A stretch of 64,000 nt of DNA from Isochrysis galbana (Eukaryota; Haptophyta; Isochrysidales; Isochrysidaceae), in NCBI GenBank assembly GCA_018136815.1, contig CM030937.1, positions 5,474,632 through 5,538,631 of the forward strand, written 5' to 3'. Shown here in pieces: positions 30,134 to 40,695 of the stretch. A program made the position numbers and the translations under genes. Below the pieces are notes generated by a model, which saw only the letters and a program-made list of their open reading frames with translations, had not been told where the DNA came from and searched no databases. The first letter of the stretch is position 1, and each line of letters begins with the position of its first letter.

Positions 30134-32030
30134 TCACCCGATGTGTGAGGCGTAGCACAAGTCGTCCGCTCCATCAGTGAGGCAGCCGCGGTACGTCCAT
30201 CCGTCAGCCAGCGCGATGCCCTCGCCCGAGACGGCCTGAGGGTGCACGTGGCGCCAGCAGCGTGGGCACTTGCCGATCGACGCATCCGGAGCATATATTC
30301 GGATGGCGAGGGCCTCCTCCGCCACCCCACTTGTGCCGCCCCCTGCAGTCACGAGCGCGTCGACCAGTAAGGTGGTGTCGCCATCAGCCGCGCCACCCGG
30401 CGCGGTCGCGTTCGAGGTGGGTAGGTCGTCCACCCGCGAGGCACAGCAGAGCAGGACGTCGTTCAGCTCGTAACCGGTCGCGATGAGTGCGCTGTGGAGC
30501 GGGCCGCCCGTCGCAGAGCGCAGCTCGATGCGCGCCTCGCTCATAGACCCACGCCGCTTACTAAGCACGGCCTCGTGCGCCAGCTTGGCTGCCTCGTCAC
30601 GCGCTGCGCACACGAGCTTCCAATCGTGCGCGAGGCGGTCGTCACTCCATGCGGCTGGCGGCGCCGACCAGAGGAGTTCAAACGGGCTCGGGGAGATGCG
30701 GCGCGAGGACCCGGCAGGGAGGTGCGCGTGAACCCTACCGGCCAGGAAAGGAAGCACCAGTGCGATGGCTGTGGTGAGCGTATCGAGGGCCCGATCGAGT
30801 ACGTGCTGTGCAGCCCGGCGGCTGGGCGAGTCGGCCGGAGCGCAGTAAAGGCGGTCGCGAACCGAGTCGAAGTAGGAGGAAGAAAGTTCGACCGAAGCGA
30901 GCTGCAGCGCCTCCGAGACGAGGCGCGGGGTGTCGAGGCGCTCGTAGAGGTAATGGGCACGGTCGGAAAACGTGGCGAGGGTGTGTAGCATCTGCCGATC
31001 GATCGCACGCAACGCGGACGCGTCCGGCGCATGTCGGACGCTGTCATAGTCGTAGAGGTTGTCTAGCATGAAACGGCACGAGTTGCGGAGCTTCCGGTGC
31101 ACCTAGGCGGGAGGCAGGACGCGAGAGGGAGGCGCGTCGCCAGGCGAATGAGGCGGGCACGCGTCACAGAGCGTGCGGACCACGTGCTAGGGCTGGCAGC
31201 GAGCGGGGACCGCTGGGCATGGAGAGGTGCACCTCCGCCGTCTTTGAGAGAATAGTGGGCCCGACTGCCACGTCACCCCTCCAGTCGCTCATCGCCACCC
31301 ACAGACGCAGCACGTCTGCGCCGTACACAGGGGGGCTCGCCATGGCACCGCCCTTGGCCTTGCCCCCCTTGGCCTTCGTCTTTGGCTGCTTGTGCTTCCG
31401 TCGCCCGTCGTCGTCTGTGGGGGCCGGGAGATGGGCGGATGTACCCGTCCGCGCCGTGCCGTCGGGCTGGCTGCTCACTCCATCGATGAGCTCCATCGGC
31501 CGAATAACATTGCCTCTCGACTTGGACATCTTGACGCTAAACTCGTCGACGACGAAGCCGTGCGTGACCACGCGGGCAAACGGAGCGGCGGAGCGCGCCT
31601 CGCCCGCGCCTTGGGCTTGAGCACTCGCGACCCTCGCCAGAAGAGACGACTGGAACCACCCGCGGTGCTGGTCCGAGCCCTCGAGGTAGATGTCGGCCAC
31701 AGGCGCTCCGGCCGCTTGTGGCGGTGCCAGGCCCCTCCGAGCGGCAAGGGCTGCCCACGAACAGCCCGAGTCGAACTACACGTCGAGGGTGTCAGTGCCG
31801 CGCATCCACAACGCCGCCTCATCCGCCCGGCTTGGCGGAAGCAGCTCGGCTGTGGGCAGTGTCCACCACGCGTCGGAGCCGTGCAGTTCGACGAGGTCGG
31901 CGACATGTGCCACCGTCTCGGATGTCAGCAGCACCTCACCTGTGCTGACGTAGTAGAAGGCGGGCAGTGGCACGCCCCATGGCCGCTGGCGCGAGAGGCA
32001 CCATTCGGCGCGGCCCTTGACGAAGGCCTC
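30134..32030 (-). pseudogene. Isoleucyl-tRNA synthetase, organellar/bacterial type, 5'-truncated
   Basis: Charges tRNA-Ile with isoleucine. Exon 31233 to about 32030 begins in AFVKGRAEWCLSRQRPWGVP and holds YLEGSDQHRGW and KMSKSRGNV; exon 30134-31102 begins VHRKLRNSCRFMLDNLYDYD. The 130-bp intron is GTGCAC to CGCCTAG, phase 0. The C-terminal zinc segment starts GKCPRCWRH. The N-terminal half (HIGH motif and editing domain) is missing: unrelated DNA adjoins near 32030. The conserved WFDSG motif reads stop-FDSG because its Trp codon is TAG (31781-31783). The rest, over 1.7 kb, stays open, including a Lys-rich insert after KMSKS. It is a recent pseudogene, or the stop and truncation reflect an assembly problem. 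Confidence 0.75.
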
Positions 32031-32417
32031 GGAAGTCCTTCGGAAGCCTCGCCTCGCAGTTCGCAGAAGAAGTAAGACCTCATTCTTCGCCGCGGGAGGG
32101 GTTGGTTCACCAAAGGATTTCGGAGTGTTTTCGTGAGTTTTTGGACTGAGCCCAAGGTGGGTGGTTTTGGGGTTTCTCGTGGTGATTCTGTAGCAACTTC
32201 GGCGAGGCCGTCAGAGTTTTATTGTTGTGTTAGTATAACCTTAGTGCTGCGGGACCGTAGCCCTTCGATGGCAACGGAGCCCCTACCCCGCGATGGGGTA
32301 GATAGTTACCTGGCCTTTGGTGGGAAAGTGGCAAATCCTAGGAGTGGCAAGGCACAGCGCAACGTATTGTACGGCGTGTATCACCGGGGGTGGAGTGAAA
32401 TTAATAAAAAACAAACA
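32031..32417. other. Intergenic, no gene recognised
   Basis: Mixed sequence between the synthetase break and the next minus-strand frame. Nothing supported. Confidence 0.3.
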
Positions 32418-32930
32418 CTACGAAGTAGATCGATCATCGTTGCTTCTGACCGTAACCGTAACCGTCCAGCCGGCCGCCTGGACTTCAGACTTGTAGCCTT
32501 TCAGCGCCTCGTTTCCCTCTAGCTGGTGAATAATATCGTTCAACACGCTATCGAAGGCGGACTTAAGCTCTTCTTCCTCCCTCTTGATCGTCTCTAGCGA
32601 GGGCGGCTCGTCCAAGGAGAAGACCGGAACACTGGTCGCGCCGGGTAAGATTGCCTTGACAAGCAGAGCGCCAATGTAGTCGGCAGCGCGCTTTGTGCAC
32701 TCAAGAGAAGGGGGGGCATGCTTCTGGTGTTTTGGACAGTCCTTGGTGGCTTCTGAGTTGAGCAGGCGCTTCATGCGTACGACCGCATGAGTGGCTTCAT
32801 CCGGAGCGGCGGCTCCCTTAACTAGTACCTCGGCGGTAGAAGAATCCTCATTCATCTGCAAGGAGTACGCGGACAGTAAGCGCTGCAAGTCATACCTCTC
32901 TTTTTTGACCCTTGCCCTTGCTACCCCCAC
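32418..32930 (-). CDS. Hypothetical protein, about 170 residues
   Basis: A well-formed frame of ordinary composition: VKKERYDLQRLLSAYSLQ at the start, a KDCPKHQKH segment in the middle, then an acidic helix (LETIKREEEELKSAFDSVL) and a C-terminal WTVTVTVRSN. No family is recognised. The frame starts from a GTG, so an upstream exon or a different start is likely. It lies next to the broken synthetase on the same strand but is not part of it. Confidence 0.4.
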   Translation of the reverse strand: MGVARARVKKERYDLQRLLSAYSLQMNEDSSTAEVLVKGAAAPDEATHAVVRMKRLLNSEATKDCPKHQKHAPPSLECTKRAADYIGALLVKAILPGATSVPVFSLDEPPSLETIKREEEELKSAFDSVLNDIIHQLEGNEALKGYKSEVQAAGWTVTVTVRSNDDRSTS

Positions 32931-33391
32931 GACCGCCCGTGTGGCGAGCCTTCTCGCGAGCTTGGGCGGTCTTTCCTCTTTCTTTCCCTTATATCCTACC
33001 CATCTACTCTCTACTCGTCAGCCAAAACGAACAGTGCCACGTGAGGGTGGGGGGGGGGGGCATTGCTCTAGGTGCTGCTTCCGCTCGCCCGGCGCTGCCC
33101 TCGCTCAGCTCAGCCACTGTCCCCCCCGATCAGAAGACGTTGGCGCGCCTCTCCGCCCGCCTCTGTAGACGCTAGACGCCTCTCCTCCCGCCTATGGGAC
33201 GCCTGCGCGTCTTCGTACGGTGGGGTGGGGTGCAACCACCTGCTTTGGTTTGGTTGGAGAGGAGCGAGGGCGCGGTGAAAGGGCGGTACTGGCTGCGATG
33301 TCCCCTTTTTTGCGGTCAAATAAAAGAATCCAAAAAAGACGCCGCCGCACCAGTGTCAGTTCCAAAAAATATAATACAATAATAGGCACGA

Positions 33392-33709
33392 ATGCCAGTA
33401 TACTCGCTTGAAAGCAACTTATTCATATTCCTCCTTTTTGCCGTGCCCATCAGCTTAATCGCACTGCTTGTGGCATTAGGCCAAGGCGTGTTTGCCATTA
33501 TTCCGGCACTTTTTCTCACATATACTATATACTATCTTAAGGACAGTATACTACTGGGCGAGAGGCATGATAAAATTCGGAAAGCCTGGAGACGCTCTCT
33601 CAGTAGGCAAACCCCGCACCTAAGCTCCCAACGGCCGGACACGCACGCTCAGTCTGCTGCGCACATACATGCGGTATTACCATCTGAAACCTGCACGTTT
33701 GTACCTTAA
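33392..33709 (+). CDS. Small predicted membrane protein, unknown
   Basis: A 105-codon frame in a locally AT-richer stretch. Residues about 8-32 (LFIFLLFAVPISLIALLVAL) and 33-50 (GVFAIIPALFLTYTIYYL) look like two membrane segments, followed by a basic tail. The composition differs from its neighbours and might reflect transfer from an organelle or another source; I recognise no organellar protein. The tail after about residue 75 merges into repeat-like DNA. Confidence 0.35.
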   Translation: MPVYSLESNLFIFLLFAVPISLIALLVALGQGVFAIIPALFLTYTIYYLKDSILLGERHDKIRKAWRRSLSRQTPHLSSQRPDTHAQSAAHIHAVLPSETCTFVP

Positions 33710-34262
33710 TAAGGGGGTCCTTTAAGTAGAACTTATACCGTCCACATGGGGGGCACTCAACCAAACCTGAGGTTGCACCCTCTTTCACCCCGGAGCACAA
33801 AAGGACGGCGACACAAGAAATAAAGGATAAAGGACAAACTGTTTGTATACCCAGGCACACCGACGCCCGATAGCCTCAAAACCCTATACCTGATAGCCTG
33901 GAGATTTATAATAACTGACTTCTATAAGGTCGAATATGACAATTCCACTTTTCACCACATCCCCGTCATCTAGCGCACTCTGGCCAGGTTCACAATCCTC
34001 GTACGTGGCCTCGAATCCTCAAACAAAACCTCGCTAGCGCGTACAAAGCAAGCCTCCCGAGGCAGAAGGCCAAAGACCAAAGATCGAGGACGCACGGGAA
34101 CTTAGCGCCCCGATATTCAAAGTGAACACCAAAGGTGCCCTCGCAATGAACACAAACCTGACTTTGGTGGCACAAGCACTCGACATAGCGGAAAGGCTAG
34201 CTTAACCTCCCAACAAACGCCGCACCCTGGACCCCCCACCCCCCACGACCCCACATCGCAGG
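33710..34262 (+). repeat. Decayed LINE fragment
   Basis: At about 33887 one frame reads YLIAWRFIITDFYKVEYDN, aligning with ILAWRYILTDFYNIQYG of the LINE at 16 kb. The surrounding sequence is interrupted, so this is an old remnant of the ORF2 end, probably with its 3' UTR. Confidence 0.55.
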
Positions 34263-34277
34263 CTCAATGCGAGACAC

Positions 34278-34672
34278 ATCTACTACCGCGTATCAGACAT
34301 CGCCCTCCCATCCCCTCGCTCCGCCTCCTGGCCTTCCCCCCCTTATTTCCCATTGTCTTTGGTGTTGGGGGTGCGGCCCTGGTACACTACCATTGGCCCG
34401 GTTATGGACACGTGCCAACACCCACAAAAACCACAAGAGAAACCGACCGTCCGAGGTCCGATGGAGCGAGAGAAGGCCGGGAAATCGACCATCGGGGATC
34501 GGTACACGCCGCCTGCCACCGGAAACCCCGCCGAACACAGAGCCCCTAAGTAGAGCACGAGGGGACGAGCCGCAAGGCGAGTGAGAAGGAGTGATAAGGG
34601 ACGCGGGCGCGGCTGTCAAGAAAATGTCATAGAGCCGCGCGCGCGGTGTGAACATTAAGAAGTTTTTTTTTC
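34278..34672 (+). repeat. Second retroposon type ending ATTAAGAAG then T-run
   Basis: It begins with a block (ATCTACTACCGCGTATCAGA to GGCCCGGTTATGGAC, 34278-34412) that recurs at 39560-39703. It ends GCCGCGCGCGCGGTGTGAAC then ATTAAGAAGTTTTTTTTT. This 3' end resembles both the LINE and the 0.75-kb family. Confidence 0.55.
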
Positions 34673-35021
34673 AACTCTTATCTAATCGATGGCTAGGCGA
34701 ACCTTCTTTGGATGGCAGTGCCGGCGCAGCATGACGTATGGGCGCAGCGTGCATTGCTAGAGGACAACCAATAGTCCTTCCGTGAAACGTTCGAGCCGCA
34801 GAAACCACATCGAGCCGCCTCGACCTTTGGGGAGAATGGGAAGGTACTAGGAAGTCCATCGCAGCACGTGCACCTCCAGGCAGCCTCGTATGGCTCCGGC
34901 GCAAATTGCGCATTATGATCGTCGACCCCAAGCGCGTGGCCTCCTTCCCTCGTTACCCAAGAGCGCAAGGCGCGCAAACCATCCGAGAAAGGTGTTCGCA
35001 TGCGCGCACCCCCTCCGCATC
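34673..35021. other. 3' flank of SANT gene copy 2
   Basis: Nearly identical to about 24906-25260 downstream of copy 1. Probably untranslated. Confidence 0.5.
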
Positions 35022-36956
35022 CTAAAGCTCAACCAGTCGTGTGTTCTTCCTACGTGACCGAGGGCCGACTGGATCCTCAAATAGATGCGGGCCCGGATGG
35101 TTGTCGTGGCGTGAGCAGCCCGCCGTCCCTGCAAGTGGCATCACAAGACACGACGTGAGCATTGTCGTGTGTGGTGGGCAGCGCGGGCGGACGGGTGGAC
35201 GCACGAGCGGGTGCATTCACCGCATCTGCGTTGTACGATGCGCTTCCTGACGCTGCACTCCAAGTTGTAGTAAGCCTCAACGAGCTGAGCTACAGTGAAC
35301 CCCGGCAGATTAGCCATCATCTTGCGGAAATGCTTTCCGTGCCGTTTGAGTGCATCCTCAAACCTCTTCAGCTCCTTTCCTGTCAACGACAGGCTTTTAG
35401 GTCGAAGAGCCTCCGGGATCAGCTGTCCGTCCCTCGACTCTGAAGAGCTCGGTGCATAGATGAGACACGGCTCCCCCGGCGCCTCGCCCCGCGGCGCCTG
35501 CCCCATCGCCGGCAGCACCGCCTGATACTCCGCGCCAATCCGGGTGTGCCCCGCTTGGGAGAGGTAGGAGTCAGCTGAGGGGCGGCAGGAGTCGGAGCAG
35601 GAGCTTATCTGGTAAGCAAGGGGGAAGGGAGAGGGGGGAGGGGCAGGAGGGGGAAGAGGGGACGGTGGAAAGTGGGGAGGGGAGAGAGGGAGGGGGAGAG
35701 ACCGGCGATTGGGGGGTTGGGGGGGGGGGAGGGCAGAGAGTGTGGTTGGGGTTTACAATGAGAGGAGAGAGGAGCGACAGAGGGGACAAGCGCATTCGGG
35801 TTTCCGGTTGCAAGTGACTCAATAACTGCTTGAAGTCCGGGATCTTCAGGTGGTGGCACCGTCGAGACCAACGCCGGTGCACCAGCCATTCGAGCACTCA
35901 CGTGAGCCAGCAGGCGTGAGCGATTCTTTCCACCCTTGGACACAAAGAGACAGTCTTTGCCATCTCGCAGATGCGCGGCGGCGCATCGTGCGACACTTAT
36001 TAACACATCCACCTGTGACCCGTCCCATGGCTTGGAGAGCGATGGATTTTGAAGTGACTGGAGCACAGGGGCCTTGTTGTGCAAGTCCCCTGGCAAGGGT
36101 ACGAATGAGAAACACAAGGGATCGCCCATTCGATTCACGAGCTTGAACACCTTCCGGATGCTTGAGATGGCAACCGTAGTCGCGGGTGCGTCTTTTGCCT
36201 TTTCAGCCGCGGGTGCGTCTTTTGCCTTTTCGGCCACAACATCTGCCGGCAAGGAGGACCATCTCAAGGGTGACCAAGCTGGGTTAGGTGCGTCTGACAT
36301 GGGTGAATGGCGTGTTGCAGGGCGCTCTATGCATGCTGTCTTATGAAGCATAGCCGACTTGTGGGGGAACAAAGTGGTCCTCGTGCCGATGTCTTACCTG
36401 TCTTCTTCCTTGAAAACAGCTTAGCCAACTTGTCGTCTTTAGGGTTAACATTCGATTTGGTGTATTGGGAGATCGGTTGCTTGCATTCCTTGTCCACGTA
36501 AAAAAATTTGCGAATCTTGGGCTTGGAGATTTGCTTTCCAGGCTGTATGGTCATCTTGAGGGCGATTTCAGCCTTCCTTATCGATGCGTGCCACACATCC
36601 AAGGCGATCAGTTGTTTCGCGCTGCTATTGGTTGGATCGCACCCGACCCACTTGCAGAAGGCCTTCACCTCGTCTCGCAACTTGTAGAACTTACACGCGA
36701 GCGTCATTGGAGTGTTGTTTCCCTTGAGATGTCGGAAGATGGTGACCTCTGTGCCATCAGTCTCACCCTTCGGAGTGACGATGAGATTGTTCGACTTGAG
36801 CGATACCTCGAGCGGGTCATCGGAAGCCATCGGTGTGATCCGCCGGCGCTTAGGGCTCGCCTCAGTCGATCCACCGGGGGAGGCTTGTCTCGTCTTGATG
36901 GGCAACTTTTGTTCTTGCACCTCGTTCTTGTTCGCCCAGACTTCGGATATGCTCAT
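35022..36956 (-). CDS. ELM2/SANT-type chromatin protein, copy 2, four exons
   Basis: Exons 36398-36956, 35902-36335, 35221-35608 and 35022-35128; introns start GTAAGA, GTGAGT and GTGAAT and end ACAG, TTACCAG and TTGCAG. All phases match (1, 0, 1), giving about 495 residues. The N-terminal half is unrecognised up to FSFVPLPGDL, followed by DCLFVSKGGKNRSRLLA. That stretch has the shape of a dual-specificity phosphatase loop (CxxGxxRS) with Ser where the catalytic Cys should be. Exon 3 holds the ELM2 start RIGAEYQAVLPAMG and a SANT domain (KELKRFEDALKRHGKHF to MMANLPGFTVAQLVEAYYN). The last exon (HDNHPGPHLFEDPVGPRSRR) matches copy 1. Likely a nuclear scaffold for histone modification. The 62-bp first intron has a weak acceptor and is the least certain join. 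Confidence 0.55.
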
Positions 36957-37404
36957 TGGTGAAAGAGGGCAGAGAGGGAGCTGCGTCGGGCCAGAAGGAA
37001 GAAGGGGGGGGGGGGGCGTGGATGGGCTAGAAGCGAGGGTGGAGGGAGAGCATGGGGGCGCAAAGCTTGAGAGAGGTCCTCCTTCCTCCCCAGTCCCACG
37101 AGTCGCGAGGTCTTCTGGCAAGACACCAGGACCAGGGGCAGGCAGGACCAGATTCGACGCAGCACCCGTCTGGTGTCAGATCAGCTACTGTGCCACAGAC
37201 TCAGGGCGCGATCCGGGCGGGGTAGACGCACCGAGCCTGTGATTGCCGAGTACCTCTCTGCACCTCTCTGAGGTCCGAGGTGAGCAATCTGAGAGGCAGG
37301 AGCTGGAGGGAGGCTGAGGGTATCGTGGGCCAGAGCGCTCTGGAGCAGACCTCTCAGAAGGTGTCTGGCGGTGACGCCAAGTCGACAAACTTACACGTGG
37401 ACTG
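36957..37404. other. Upstream region of SANT gene copy 2
   Basis: G-rich at 37000-37020, with no clear gene. The open frame continues upstream of the chosen ATG as Pro/Ser-rich sequence, which is more likely untranslated. Confidence 0.35.
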
Positions 37405-37835
37405 ACGCTCTCATTGACGCATCCACCTCGCCGTCAAGCTCTCAACCTCGCATTGATGCGAGGTTGATGCAGAGGTGGATATGCACATGCATCAATGCGC
37501 AATGCGGATGGCGAGGTTAATGCGCAATGCGAGGTTGATGCCAATGCGCAATGCGAGGGTACATCAATGCGCAATGCGAGGGTACATCAATGAGAGGTTG
37601 ATGGCGAGGTGAATGCGATGCATCAATGCGCAATGCGATCGATTGTGCATTGTGCATAAACAACCTCTCTCAAAGCAACCTCGCCATCAACCTCTCAACC
37701 TCGCATTGCGCGTTCATTGCGCATCGATGCATATCGATGCATCAACCTCGCATTGTCTCAACCTCGCAACATTGCCCATGGATGTATCCTCGCATTGCGC
37801 ATCGATGCATCCACCTCGCATTGTGCCCTCGGGGG
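37405..37835. repeat. Inverted minisatellite built from CAATGCGCAATGCGAGG
   Basis: Degenerate units of CAATGCGCAATGCGAGG and GAGGTTGATG fill 37460-37640. Their reverse complement (CCTCGCATTGCGCATCGATG) fills 37660-37835 and also 37405-37455. One perfect 12-bp-arm hairpin centres at 37454-37455. No coding. Confidence 0.85.
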
Positions 37836-38289
37836 CCACCGCCCGCGAGGGCACTTTCCCCTTCGAGTCCATTTCCACCTCATAGAAAAAAAAAACCCCA
37901 CGCCCCACGAACGAACACGGACGGACGGCCCGGGCCCCTCGCCGGGGAGCTCTTCGGCTCGGTGCTCCCCCCGCCGCGCCCGAGCAGCGCGAGCGCGTTC
38001 GCGCAAGGCGGCCGCAGCTGCGCCCTCTCCTCTCACCCTCGGGTTTCCTCCACGCTCTTGACTGCACACATGCCTTCCCCCCCCTCCCTGCGCCGCCAGT
38101 GCGTCTTGTCTCACAGCAGCACATGCGGAGAGGAAGAGGCCTGGGATGGTGAAAGAAGGAGCGGGACTGGCAGCGGCAGGGCGGGTGTAGGGGACTGCGA
38201 AAGAGCGGCGGCAGAGGCGTGGGGTGAGGCATTGGTGGGTGGAGGAGGGGATTGGTGGCGAAGCGAAGAGAAGACAGGGGGCTGGTGAA

Positions 38290-38850
38290 GGTGGAGACGT
38301 GCGGCGGCGGGGGAGGAAGGCGGAAAGGGCGAGGGCGGCGGCGGTGACGGTGACGCCGGCCAGGGCGGTGGTGGCGAGGGTGGAGGCGGTAAGGGCAGAG
38401 GCGGTGAAGTGTGCGGCAGCGAGGGCGGGGGTGGCTGGCGAGGGCGGCGAGGGTGATGGCGGTGGAGGCGACGGCGAGGATGTGGTGGCTGTGGCAGAGG
38501 CGGCGGCCGATGGTGGTGGCGGCGACAGTGAGGGCGGCGGCAGTGTCGGTGTCGGTGGCGAGGTTCGGCGGTAGCGAAAAGGGAGCTAGTGACGGTGGCG
38601 CATGAGTGGGTTGTGGGGGAGAGGGTGGTGGCCGCGAGGGCGGAGGTGGTGAGGTCGGCGCTGACGAGAGTGGAGATGGTGGCGGCGGCGAGGCCGGCGA
38701 GGTTGGTGGCAGAGAGGAAGGTGGCGGTCGCGGCGAGGATGGCGGCGGCGAGGGCGGAGACGGCGGCGAGGCAGGCGGTGGCGAGGTCGGCGGCGGCGAG
38801 GAAGATTTGGGGGAGGGGGGGGGATCGGCGGCGAGGGGCAAGAAGGCGTG
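38290..38850. repeat. Degenerate GGC/GGT-rich minisatellite
   Basis: Purine-biased triplet-like sequence open in several frames on both strands, giving Gly/Ala/Val or Pro/Ser-rich shadows. No gene is supported. Confidence 0.6.
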
Positions 38851-39500
38851 GCGGTGGGCGGAAAGCAGCTGGCGCGGCGGCGGCGACCAAGTTGGGTGAT
38901 GGGGCGAAAGAGGCGGCGGCGGTGGCGACGTGCCGGGTGGGGTGAGTGGCAGTGGTGGTGGGCGGTGGCGGCCTGCGCAAAACGGCGGCTCGAGGTCGGC
39001 GGCGAAGAAGAAGATTCGGAAGAGGGGGGGAAGCTTGGTGGTGAGGGGTGGCCGTCGGCGGAAAGCAGCTGGCGCGGCGGCGGCGGCCAAGTTGGGTGAT
39101 GGGGCGAAAGAGGCGGCGGCGGCGGCGGCGTGCCGGGCGGGGCGAGTGGTAGTGGTGGTGGGCGGAGACTGTGCTCGGCGAGCGGGGGCTCGAGGTCGGC
39201 GGCGACGAAGGAGATTCAGGAGAGGGGGGGAAGCTTGGTGGCGAAGGGTGGCCGTCTGCGGAAAGCAGCTGGCGCGGCCGCGGTGGCTAAGTTGGGCGAT
39301 GGGGCGAAAGAGGCAGCGGCGTGCCAGGCGGGGTGAGCGGCAGTGGTGGTGGGCGGTGGCGGCCTGCGCGAAACGGCGGCTCGAGGTCGGCGGCGGCGAA
39401 GAAGGTTCGGGAAGGGGGGGGAAGCTTGGTGGTGAGGGGTGGCCGTCGGCGGAAAGCAGTTGGCGCGGCGGCGGCGGCCAAGGTGGGTGATGGTGATGGG
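38851..39500. repeat. Tandem satellite, period about 200 bp, 3.3 units
   Basis: AAAGCAGCTGGCGCGGC recurs at about 38862, 39061, 39262 and 39453 (spacing about 199, 201, 191). Units also share CAAGTTGGGTGATGGGGCGA and GGTCGGCGGCG. Confidence 0.9.
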
Positions 39501-39559
39501 GCGAAAGAAAGAAAGAAAAAAGATCTGAAGATTCGGGGCTACACCCATTGCTAGACAGT

Positions 39560-39703
39560 ATCTACTACCGCGTATCAGACATCGCCCTCCCATCCCCTCG
39601 CCCCTCGCTCCGCCTCCTGGCCTTCCCCCCCTTATTTCCCATTGTCTTTGGTGTCGGGGGTGCGGCCCTGGTACACTACCATTGGCCCGGTTATGGACGC
39701 GTG
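39560..39703. repeat. Block shared with 34278-34412
   Basis: About 140 bp, nearly identical, from ATCTACTACCGCGTATCAGA to GGCCCGGTTATGGAC. It may be the 5' end of the second retroposon type. The sequence after it (39704-39914) is unassigned. Confidence 0.7.
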
Positions 39704-39929
39704 TTCAATGTTCAGGTCAGGCCGATGAGTTGTGTGTTTGCTTTATTTTGTATTTGAGGAGGGCTTGCGGGCTGCGTGTAGCCTAGGGTGCGTTGTGAGG
39801 TCCTGCTCGGACTTGCTTTCGCGTTCCTTTTATGTTGTCTGGTGGTCCGTTTCCGGACCTGTCTTTGGGTCTTTGGGTTGGCCGTAACCAGGCGGTACCA
39901 GGTGCTCTACTCCTAGCCTTGTGGCCAGA

Positions 39930-40680
39930 ATTAAACCTTTTAATAGTCTCACCGCACACGCGGCCGTGGACCCTCTACTTTCTACTCACGTAGGAAAACT
40001 TTCTACACCCCCACTCCCCCGGCCCTTCACCCCCCGCCATAAGGCGACTCCCCCCGTGCACTACTAGGGGGATAGGGGTGAAGGGCTTAGATATGGTCCG
40101 GTGGCCCGCGCCTCCCCCCGGTGATCTTTCCCCCCCTTCCTCCTGTGTCTCCGAGTGGGCGGCGGTCTCAGCCCCGACTTATCCTGTAAACAGGTGCGGG
40201 ACTTACCTATTTTTCGGTGAGCGGAGCTCTCGCTCCGCCCACCCCCTTCTCCGCGCTCTCTCTCCCCTCTCCTGCGGCACGCGCGATGGCGCGCCTGCGG
40301 CAGGCCTGCAGCTGCCCCTGGCGACCCCTGGAGGCTCCTGGAGGCCAGCTCTGGGGGCAGAGGAGGCTGGGACTGGGCCCTGGTCTCCCCTGCCTCTCCC
40401 TCGCTGGCGCTCCTGGGCCTCAGGGGCCCCCACTCTGCACCTGTCTGCCTGTCGACCAGGGGGGGAAGGGGGTTGGAGCGATGGGCTGGCCGCGAGGGGC
40501 CAGGACGAGCGAACCAGGCGTGCCTGCCAGTGGGAGAGTGGGTCAGCAGGGCAGTGGCCTCCTAGCAAGCCATCAGGCATGCCAGGAGGATGGGTGGTTC
40601 CTCCCCCACGGCAGGGGAGGAGTGGAGAGAGGGGGGGGCTCGTGCCCCCCCATGGGCGAACCAAGTATAAACTTAGTTGG
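39930..40680 (-). mobile_element. 0.75-kb retroposon, complete copy (reference for the family)
   Basis: A 751-bp unit between perfect 15-bp duplications AGCCTTGTGGCCAGA (39915-39929, 40681-40695). On the minus strand the 5' end is CCAACTAAGTTTATACTTGG and the 3' end is GACTATTAAAAGGTTTAAT. It contains the unoccupied target of the hAT element. It also has a hairpin GGGCGGAGCG/CGCTCCGCCC-type stem at about 40220-40240. Confidence 0.9.
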
Positions 40681-40695
40681 AGCCTTGTGGCCAGA

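Noticed and set aside
37405-37835. CRISPR-like array
   Set aside because: Units are degenerate, adjacent and in both orientations without unique spacers; this appears to be a eukaryotic minisatellite.
37714-39090. 458-codon Pro/Ser/Thr-rich minus-strand frame
   Set aside because: It runs from the inverted minisatellite into the GGC satellite; frames on the other strand are equally open, and composition explains it.
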